In this document: in pieces, positions 29,235 through 34,888 of the stretch | Numbering within the stretch: position 1 is the first letter of the stretch | How the letters are laid out: each line of letters begins with the position of its first letter | NCBI GenBank assembly: GCA_030426265.1 | Contig: JAUHYP010000032.1 | Coordinates: forward strand, 1 to 34,888 | Length of the DNA: 34,888 nt | Reading direction: 5' to 3' | From: Gammaproteobacteria bacterium | GTDB taxonomy: Bacteria > Pseudomonadota > Gammaproteobacteria > Xanthomonadales > SZUA-36 | The notes under the pieces: model-generated | Seen by the model: only the letters and a program-made list of their open reading frames with translations | What the model was told of the DNA's origin: nothing | Databases searched by the model: none | Translations under genes and position numbers: made by a program

Positions 29235-30890
29235 ATGCCTCGATTCCTGATCGGCGCCACCGCGTTCGCGCTGCTCACGACCCCCGCTTTCGCGCAGGAC
29301 TTTTCGATCGACCGGCTCGATCACCATATCCGCACCCTTTCCGACGACAGTTTCGAGGGACGAGCCCCCGGGACGGAAGGAGAGCGCCTGACCGTCGCCT
29401 ACCTCTCCGGAGCGTTTGCGGCCGTCGGCCTGCAGCCGGGTGGCGACCTGCGCCCGGACGGAACGCGCGCCTGGACGCAGGACGTGATCCTCACCCGCTC
29501 GACGATGGTCGAGGATCCGGTGCTGTTCCTGGACATCGGCGGTGAACGCCAGGCGATGGTGCAGGACCAGGATCTCGCGGTTCGCGCGCCGGTCAACGGC
29601 GAGTCGAACGTCCAGCTGGACGACGTGCCGCTCATCTTCGCCGGCTACGGCACGCATGCGCCCGAGCGCGACTGGTCGGACTTCAAGGACGTGGATGTCA
29701 CCGGCAAGGTCATCGTTGTGCTCGTCAACGACCCTGACTTCGAAACCGGCGAGGGCGATTTCGGCGGCGAGGCGATGACCTACTACGGCCGCTGGACCTA
29801 CAAGTTCGAAGAGGCGGCCCGGCGCGGGGCAGCGGGCGTCCTCGTGATCCACGAAACGAAGCCGGCCAGCTATCCGTGGGGCGTCATCGCCAATGGCAAC
29901 GAGACCACGCTCGATATCGTCCGTGACGACCCCGCGGCGGCCCACAGCGCCATCCAGGGATGGATGCATGTGGATATCGCGCGGCGACTGTTCGAAGCGG
30001 CAGGGACGACCTATGAAGCGGCCAAGGCAATGGCGCAGCAGCGCGACTTCCAGCCGATGGACCTCGGTTCGACGATGGACGCGACCCTGGTGACGCGCAG
30101 TGACGAGATCGCGGCCAAGAACGTTCTCGGCATCCTGCCCGGATCGAGCCGGCCGGACGAGACCGTCATCTTCACGGGCCACCACGACCACCTGGGCGTC
30201 GGCGAACCCGACGAAACCGGCGATACCATCTACAACGGCGCGATCGACAATGCGACGGGGATCGCGATGATGATCGAGATGGGCCGCGCGTTTGCCGAAA
30301 CGGGAGGGACCGAACGCAGCCTCGTCTTCCTGGCCGTGGGCGCCGAAGAAAGCGGCCTGCTCGGCGCCAAGTACTATGCGGCCAATCCGCTGTATCCGCT
30401 CGCGACCACGGCGGGCGTCATCAACACGGACTCCCCGGGTGTCCACGGACCGACACGCGACTTTTCCATCTCGGGCAGTGCTGAGCTCGGCCTGCTCGAC
30501 ATCCTCACCGAGGAAGCCGCAGCGCGGGACCGGCGCTACAGCCCTGACCCCAATCCGGCAGCAGGCAGCTTCTTCCGCTCCGATCATTTCGCCTTCGCCC
30601 AGGTCGGCGTGCCGGCCGTCAGCTTCCGTTCGGGCACCGATCTCATCGACGGCGGACCCGAGCGCGCAGCGGAGATTTCAGCGGCCTACTCCGCCAACGA
30701 CTATCACAAGCAAAGCGACGAGTGGTCGCCCGACTGGGACCTGTCAGGACTCGTGAACGACGCCGGTCTGATCTACGCGGTCGCCGAGCGGCTCGGCAAT
30801 GGCAGTGAGTGGCCCAACTGGGCCGAGGGCAGCGAGTTCAAGGCGCCGCGCGACGCCAGCGCAGCGGCCCGCAGTGAAGGAGCACCGTGA
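29235..30890 (+). CDS. Exported M28-family zinc peptidase with PA-type insert
   Basis: A 551-residue exported aminopeptidase-like protein with a signal peptide ending near TPAFA (residue 20). A protease-associated-type domain occupies about residues 125-230 (VPLIFAGYG, later GKVIVVLVNDPDF and AARRGAAGVLVI). The M28 domain has a full co-catalytic zinc set: His316 (GHHDHLG), Asp338 (AIDNATG), Glu371/Glu372 (GAEESG), Asp399 (NTDSPG) and His491 (YHKQSDEW). It should cut N-terminal residues from peptides in the periplasm or medium. GGGAGA precedes the ATG. The frame is open further upstream across the DUF3592 gene, but only this Met gives a signal peptide. It overlaps the GST gene by one base. Confidence 0.93.
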   Translation: MPRFLIGATAFALLTTPAFAQDFSIDRLDHHIRTLSDDSFEGRAPGTEGERLTVAYLSGAFAAVGLQPGGDLRPDGTRAWTQDVILTRSTMVEDPVLFLDIGGERQAMVQDQDLAVRAPVNGESNVQLDDVPLIFAGYGTHAPERDWSDFKDVDVTGKVIVVLVNDPDFETGEGDFGGEAMTYYGRWTYKFEEAARRGAAGVLVIHETKPASYPWGVIANGNETTLDIVRDDPAAAHSAIQGWMHVDIARRLFEAAGTTYEAAKAMAQQRDFQPMDLGSTMDATLVTRSDEIAAKNVLGILPGSSRPDETVIFTGHHDHLGVGEPDETGDTIYNGAIDNATGIAMMIEMGRAFAETGGTERSLVFLAVGAEESGLLGAKYYAANPLYPLATTAGVINTDSPGVHGPTRDFSISGSAELGLLDILTEEAAARDRRYSPDPNPAAGSFFRSDHFAFAQVGVPAVSFRSGTDLIDGGPERAAEISAAYSANDYHKQSDEWSPDWDLSGLVNDAGLIYAVAERLGNGSEWPNWAEGSEFKAPRDASAAARSEGAP

Positions 30891-31522
30891 TGGCGCTGAC
30901 GTTCTATACCAACCCGATGAGCCGCGGCGGGATCGTGCGCTGGGCGCTGCACGAAGTCGGCGCCGACTACGAGACGCGCGTCATTTCCTACGGCAAGGAG
31001 ATGAAGAGCGACGACTATCGCGCCGTGAACCCGATGGGCAAGGTGCCCGCCATCGATCATGACGGCGTGATCGTGACCGAGTGCGCCGCCATCTGCCATT
31101 ACCTGGCGGCCACGTTCCCCGATGCAGGCCTCGCCCCGCAACCGGGTGAGACCGGGGCCTACTTCCGTTGGCTGTTTTTCGCCGCCGGGCCTTTCGAGCA
31201 GGCGGTGACCAACCGCTCCGCGGGATTCGACTCGGCTTCCCTGGACGCCCAGAAAAAGGGAATGCTGGGCTACGGCGACTATGACCTCACGATGGGCGTG
31301 ATCGAAGGCCACCTGGGACGAAATGACTTCGCCGTCGGCAACCGGTTCACCATGGCCGATGTCTATCTCGGCAGCCAGGTCGCCTGGGGCATCAAGTTCG
31401 GCACCGTGCCGGATACGCCGGTGCTGCGCGCCTACGCCGGGCGCGCCACGGACCGCCAGGCGGCCAGGGACGCCCGGGCGCTCGACATGGCGTTGATCGC
31501 CGAGACGCAGGCGCAACCCTGA
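30890..31522 (+). CDS. Glutathione S-transferase family protein
   Basis: A 210-residue cytoplasmic protein with the GST layout. A thioredoxin-like N-terminal domain begins LTFYTNPMSRGGIVRWAL and contains NPMGKVPAI with the cis-proline, followed by VTECAAICHYLA, which holds the Glu-Ser-like glutathione-contact position as E-C. An all-helical C-terminal domain includes FTMADVYLGSQV, the usual N-capping box. The catalytic residue is probably Ser in the first loop (PMSR). The ATG overlaps the stop of the M28 peptidase gene (TGATG) after GAAGGAGC, so the two are translationally coupled, although no functional link is obvious. A GTG one codon upstream is an alternative start. Confidence 0.9.
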   Translation: MALTFYTNPMSRGGIVRWALHEVGADYETRVISYGKEMKSDDYRAVNPMGKVPAIDHDGVIVTECAAICHYLAATFPDAGLAPQPGETGAYFRWLFFAAGPFEQAVTNRSAGFDSASLDAQKKGMLGYGDYDLTMGVIEGHLGRNDFAVGNRFTMADVYLGSQVAWGIKFGTVPDTPVLRAYAGRATDRQAARDARALDMALIAETQAQP

Positions 31523-31561
31523 GTCGCGACCCGGTCGAAGCGAATCGGTTCGAGGGGGCGC

Positions 31562-33727
31562 TCAGCCGCCCCCCGCCAGGGCCTCACCGCCCTCACCCAT
31601 GAGTTGCTGCATCAGGTACACCAGCTGCAAGGCGAGCAGCTTGGCGCGTTGCTCGTTGTCGACGCCGCCGGAGTGCCCCCCCTGCATGTCCTCGTAGTAG
31701 AGGTAGTCCTGCCCGTTGGCAGCCATCCGCGCAGCCGCCTTGCGGCCGTGGCTGGGATGGGTCCGGTCGTCGGCGGTGGAGGTCACGTAGTAGATGCGCG
31801 GAAATTTCTTGTCCTCGGTCAACATCTGGTAGGGCGAGTAACCCTCGATCCAGGCGCGTTGCTCCGGGATGCGGGGATCGCCGTATTCACCGATCCAGGA
31901 CGCGCCGCGGCCGATCAGGTGGTAGCGCAGCATGTCGAACAGCGGAATCTGGACGACCGCCGCATTGAACAGGTCCGGTCGCTGGGTGAACGCCGTACCG
32001 ACCAGGAGGCCGCCCTGTGAGCCGCCGCGAATCCCCAGGTGCTCGGGCGAAGTGAAGCCCTTCGCCACCAGGTCGTCCGCAATCGCGATGAAGTCGTCCC
32101 AGGTGCGCTGCTTGTGCTCCCGGATCGCGGTCTGGTGCCATTCGGGACCGAACTCGCCGCCGCCGCGCATGTTGCCGAGCACGTAGGCGCCGCCGCGCTC
32201 CATCCAGAGCTTGCCGATGGTGCCGAGGTAGCTGGGCAGGCGCGGCACCTGGAATCCGCCATAGCCGGTGAGCAACGTCGGGGTGGTGCCGTCCATGACC
32301 ATGCCCCTGGGCTTGACGACGAAGTAGGGGATCCGGGTGCCGTCCTTGCTGGCGACCTCGTATTGCTCGATCTCCATGCCTTCGGCGTCAAAGCGGCTGG
32401 GGCTTTCCTTGACCTCTTCCAGCGTGACCCCGTCACTGGCGTAGAACCAGCGCGTGGGCGTGAGGAAGTCGGTCGCGGCGAACAGGATCTCGTCGGTCTC
32501 GTCGGAGGCGGAGGTGATGCCGGTGGTCGCATTCTCCGGAAGGTCGATTTCCCGGCGGGTCCATTCACCGTTCTCGAAGTCCAGCTTGATGACCTTGCCG
32601 CGCACGTTGTCGAGCAGGTTCACGTACAGGCTGCTCCTGGTCGAACCGCCGCCGCGTTTGGTCTGGCGCTCACCCGGCGCCCAGACGAGGGTCAGCTCGG
32701 CGCCGTTGGGGTCGGCCTTCCAGCCCTCCAGGTCGGCGGCGACGATCGCGTCGGCGGGGAAGGTCTGATCGCCCCGCGTCCAGTCGACGTCGGTGGAAAA
32801 CAGGATCTGTCCGTCGATGATGCCGTAGGGATTGGCCTTGAGCGGGATGTCGAGCTGCAGCCATTCACCGTCTTTCTCGAAATAGTAGGCGCGCTCGTGG
32901 AAGGACAGCCCACGATAGGCCATGCGACCGTGGATGGTGGCCTCGCCGTCACGCAGCAGGTAGGCCCCGGCGGAGACGTCGGTCTTCTCGCCGCGGAAGA
33001 TCTCCGTTGCGTCCTCGAGCGCCGTGCCGCGCATCCAGAGACGGGTCGTGAAGGGGTAGTAGCTCTCGGTGGTGCTGGCCTCGTCGAAGTTGCGGCTGAC
33101 CAGCAGCGTGTCCCGGTCGAGCCAGCTCGCGCTGCCCTGGCTCTCGGGCAGTTCGAAACCACCCTCCACGAAACTCAGCGTTTCCAGGTCGAACTCGCGT
33201 CCGACGCGGGCATCCTTGCCGCCATCGGACAGGAAGACCATGCAGCGCGTACCGTCCGGCGGAAGGCAGGTCATGCCGCCGTAAACCCACTCCTTTTCCT
33301 CGGCGGCCGCGAGCGCGTCGACGTCGAGGAGGGTCTCCCACTCCGGCTCGTCGGTGCGCCAGCTGTCCATCGTGGTGCGGCGCAGGAGGCCCTTGGGGTT
33401 GTCCGCGTCCTGCCAGAAATTGACCAGGCCGTAGTGCGTGAAGCCGACGCTCGGCACACGGTCGTCGGCGTTGTAGATCGCCAGCGCCTCGGCCTTGAGC
33501 GCCTCGAAACGCGGGTCGGACTGCAGGGCGTCCTCCGTCCTTTCGTTCTGGTTCTGCACCCAGTCCAGGGCGCGTTCGCTGCGCGTCTCCTCGAGCCAGA
33601 TGAACGGGTCGTTTTCGGCTTCGTACTCAGGTTCTTTCACGGTATTGGCATCTTGTGCGAAGAGCGGCGCCGAGGTCGCGGCGATCAGCATACCGGTGGC
33701 CAGCACCAGTGGAGCAGTGGCTTTCAT
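31562..33727 (-). CDS. Exported S9-family prolyl oligopeptidase
   Basis: A 721-residue serine peptidase with a signal peptide (end near APLFA, residue 24). The N-terminal part begins with NDPFIWLEET, typical of prolyl oligopeptidase-like proteins, and forms a beta-propeller to about residue 430. The C-terminal alpha/beta hydrolase domain has GYGGFQVP, the RGGGEFGPEWH oxyanion region, and the triad Ser570 (GGSQGG), Asp653 (TADDRTHP) and His685 (GGHSGG). It should cleave proline-containing or short peptides in the periplasm. The Met at 33727 is chosen because it starts a good signal sequence and has AGGA upstream; 57 further upstream codons are open but lack coding character. Convergent with the GST gene. 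Confidence 0.92.
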   Translation of the reverse strand: MKATAPLVLATGMLIAATSAPLFAQDANTVKEPEYEAENDPFIWLEETRSERALDWVQNQNERTEDALQSDPRFEALKAEALAIYNADDRVPSVGFTHYGLVNFWQDADNPKGLLRRTTMDSWRTDEPEWETLLDVDALAAAEEKEWVYGGMTCLPPDGTRCMVFLSDGGKDARVGREFDLETLSFVEGGFELPESQGSASWLDRDTLLVSRNFDEASTTESYYPFTTRLWMRGTALEDATEIFRGEKTDVSAGAYLLRDGEATIHGRMAYRGLSFHERAYYFEKDGEWLQLDIPLKANPYGIIDGQILFSTDVDWTRGDQTFPADAIVAADLEGWKADPNGAELTLVWAPGERQTKRGGGSTRSSLYVNLLDNVRGKVIKLDFENGEWTRREIDLPENATTGITSASDETDEILFAATDFLTPTRWFYASDGVTLEEVKESPSRFDAEGMEIEQYEVASKDGTRIPYFVVKPRGMVMDGTTPTLLTGYGGFQVPRLPSYLGTIGKLWMERGGAYVLGNMRGGGEFGPEWHQTAIREHKQRTWDDFIAIADDLVAKGFTSPEHLGIRGGSQGGLLVGTAFTQRPDLFNAAVVQIPLFDMLRYHLIGRGASWIGEYGDPRIPEQRAWIEGYSPYQMLTEDKKFPRIYYVTSTADDRTHPSHGRKAAARMAANGQDYLYYEDMQGGHSGGVDNEQRAKLLALQLVYLMQQLMGEGGEALAGGG

Positions 33728-33783
33728 GAGGGGAGTCCTTGCATGAGTCAGTGGGACAGTGTGCCTTCCCCCAGCACTCAAAA

Positions 33784-33805
33784 CAAAGGCGACCAGCGGC
33801 CTTTG
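33784..33805. promoter_or_regulatory. 7-bp inverted repeat between divergent S9 peptidase and epimerase-like genes
   Basis: CAAAGGC (33784-33790) and GCCTTTG (33799-33805) form a perfect dyad with an 8-base centre in the 175-base divergent intergenic region. It could be an operator shared by the two genes. No T-tract follows, so it does not look like a terminator. No convincing promoter hexamers were found. Confidence 0.3.
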
Positions 33806-33902
33806 AGCCCCGGGAGACAGACCGACCCTGCCGTTGGTGGCATTTACCACCGTCCCGACACGTGGCAAGTTAGCCCGGTCATCGTGAACCAAGGACAAGC
33901 TC

Positions 33903-34888
33903 GTGGCTCATACGCGCAGGGATTTTCTGACCAATGGGGGCCTTGGCCTGGGCGCTGTCGCCCTGGCCGGACTGGGTGGGCAGGCCCTGGCCCAGTCGCT
34001 GGCCGCAGTGCCGAAGGCCGAACGGCCACTGGACCTTCTGATCCTCGGAGGCACCGGCTTTACCGGTCCGTTCCAGGTGCGCTACGCCCTGGCGCGGGGC
34101 CACCGGGTCACGATCTTCAACCGCGGCAGCAAGTCGCTGGACTGGCCCGGGCCGGTCGAGGAGCTGGTTGGGGATCGTAACGAGGGTGATCTGAAATCAC
34201 TCGAGGGTCGCCAATGGGACGTTTGCATCGACAACCCGACGACCCTGCCGTTCTGGGTCCGGGATGCGGGTGAAGTGCTGCAGGGCAACGTGGGCCACTA
34301 CGTGTTCACCTCCACGCTCTCGGTCTACGCATCAAACGCCGAAGCCGGGGCGGATGAATCCGCAGCAACCCTGGATTACGAAGGTCCGGATGCCATGGCC
34401 GAGACCCTGGAGAGCCTGCGCGCCAACGTGGGCGGGCTGTACGGCCCGCTCAAGGCCGAGTCCGAGCGCGAGGTGGCCCGCTGGTTTCCGGATCGGCACA
34501 CCATCATCCGGCCGACCCTGATCGTGGGCCCGGGCGACCCGACGGACCGCTTCACCTACTGGCCACTGCGCATGGCGCGCGGCGGGCAGGTGTTGGCGCC
34601 CGGCGACGGCAAGGACCCGGTGCAGGTCATCGACGCCCGCGACCTGGCCGAGTGGACCATCCGCCAGGCGGAAGCATCGACCGGCGGCGTCTACAACGCG
34701 GCCGGGCCGGACTACGAGATGACCTTCGACGCGTTGCTCCACGGCATCCGTGCCGTCACCGGCACGGCGGCGGAGTTGCACTGGGCGTCGGCGGAGTTTC
34801 TCGAACAGCAAGGCGTCAGCCCCTGGTCCGACATGCCGGTCTGGATTCCGCGGCAGGGTGACGGCGCCGGCTTCGCCACGCGCTCCAA
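33903..34888 (+). CDS. NAD-dependent epimerase/dehydratase-like protein with Tat signal (partial, 3' end outside window)
   Basis: The frame opens with GTG after AAGGAC and stays open to the right edge (328 codons). The N-terminus has a twin-arginine motif TRRDFL followed by a Gly/Ala/Leu-rich stretch and ALAQS cleavage region (about residue 31). Next comes a Rossmann nucleotide-binding start LLILGGTGFTGPFQV (GxxGxxG). Downstream segments YVFTSTLSVYA, a YGPLKAESER (YxxxK) active-site motif and IIRPTLIVGPGDPTDR place it in the extended short-chain dehydrogenase/epimerase group. Export of a cofactor-binding dehydrogenase by Tat is consistent with folding before transport. The substrate is unknown. 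Confidence 0.88.
   Translation, partial: MAHTRRDFLTNGGLGLGAVALAGLGGQALAQSLAAVPKAERPLDLLILGGTGFTGPFQVRYALARGHRVTIFNRGSKSLDWPGPVEELVGDRNEGDLKSLEGRQWDVCIDNPTTLPFWVRDAGEVLQGNVGHYVFTSTLSVYASNAEAGADESAATLDYEGPDAMAETLESLRANVGGLYGPLKAESEREVARWFPDRHTIIRPTLIVGPGDPTDRFTYWPLRMARGGQVLAPGDGKDPVQVIDARDLAEWTIRQAEASTGGVYNAAGPDYEMTFDALLHGIRAVTGTAAELHWASAEFLEQQGVSPWSDMPVWIPRQGDGAGFATRS

Noticed and set aside
33728-33898. 57-codon N-terminal extension of the S9 peptidase
   Set aside because: It would cover the divergent promoter region, lacks a ribosome site, and would bury the signal peptide.

Overview
The window is GC-rich (roughly two thirds G+C by eye). Its gene content suggests a free-living gammaproteobacterium of the Xanthomonadales/Lysobacterales-Wenzhouxiangella type: an Oar-like TonB-dependent receptor, many secreted peptidases, Tat-exported enzymes and a HipBA module. 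The taxonomic guess is inference from gene families and style, not from a marker gene. I saw no rRNA, tRNA, CRISPR array or insertion sequence.

Region 1 (1-21461) is dominated by peptidoglycan metabolism. A left-edge alanine racemase fragment is followed by a leftward gene run: AmiD-like lipoprotein amidase, NlpC/P60 endopeptidase, L-Ala-D/L-Glu epimerase, LD-carboxypeptidase, SpmA-like and SpmB-like membrane proteins. Diverging from it are a 993-aa Oar-like TonB-dependent receptor with a strong terminator and a sodium:solute symporter. Next come an exported NamZ-type exo-muramidase (DUF1343), MurQ, a BadF/NAGK-type sugar kinase (MurK-like) and a Tat-exported second LD-carboxypeptidase. A leftward run follows with a second, divergent NamZ-like protein, a tandem GNAT protein, an AmpG-like MFS transporter and MurA. 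A secreted serine-hydrolase-like protein with SxxK and KxG motifs diverges from murA.

Read together, this is a nearly complete salvage route for cell-wall fragments. The proposed flow is: receptor import across the outer membrane; stem-peptide release by the amidase; D-Ala removal by the LD-carboxypeptidases; MurNAc release by NamZ; MurNAc import by the symporter and muropeptide import by the AmpG-like protein; MurNAc phosphorylation by the kinase; conversion to GlcNAc-6-P by MurQ. On the peptide side, the NlpC/P60 enzyme gives L-Ala-D-Glu, the epimerase gives L-Ala-L-Glu, and D-Ala is handled by alanine racemase. The combination with a TonB receptor and a non-PTS transporter looks like a peptidoglycan utilisation locus. 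NagZ, NagA/NagB, AnmK and a dedicated regulator are not in the window.

Region 2 (21532-25420) holds a modular secreted protein of unknown role and a hipBA toxin-antitoxin pair behind a strikingly AT-rich, palindrome-bearing control region.

Region 3 (25538-34888) is a set of mostly exported accessory proteins: a PepSY-like protein, an M20-family protein lacking two metal ligands, an orphan 227-aa protein, a DUF3592 membrane protein behind a perfect CRP-type site, an M28 peptidase with a GST, an S9 prolyl oligopeptidase, and a Tat-exported NAD-dependent epimerase-like protein cut by the right edge. There is no gene-free stretch longer than about 275 bases.
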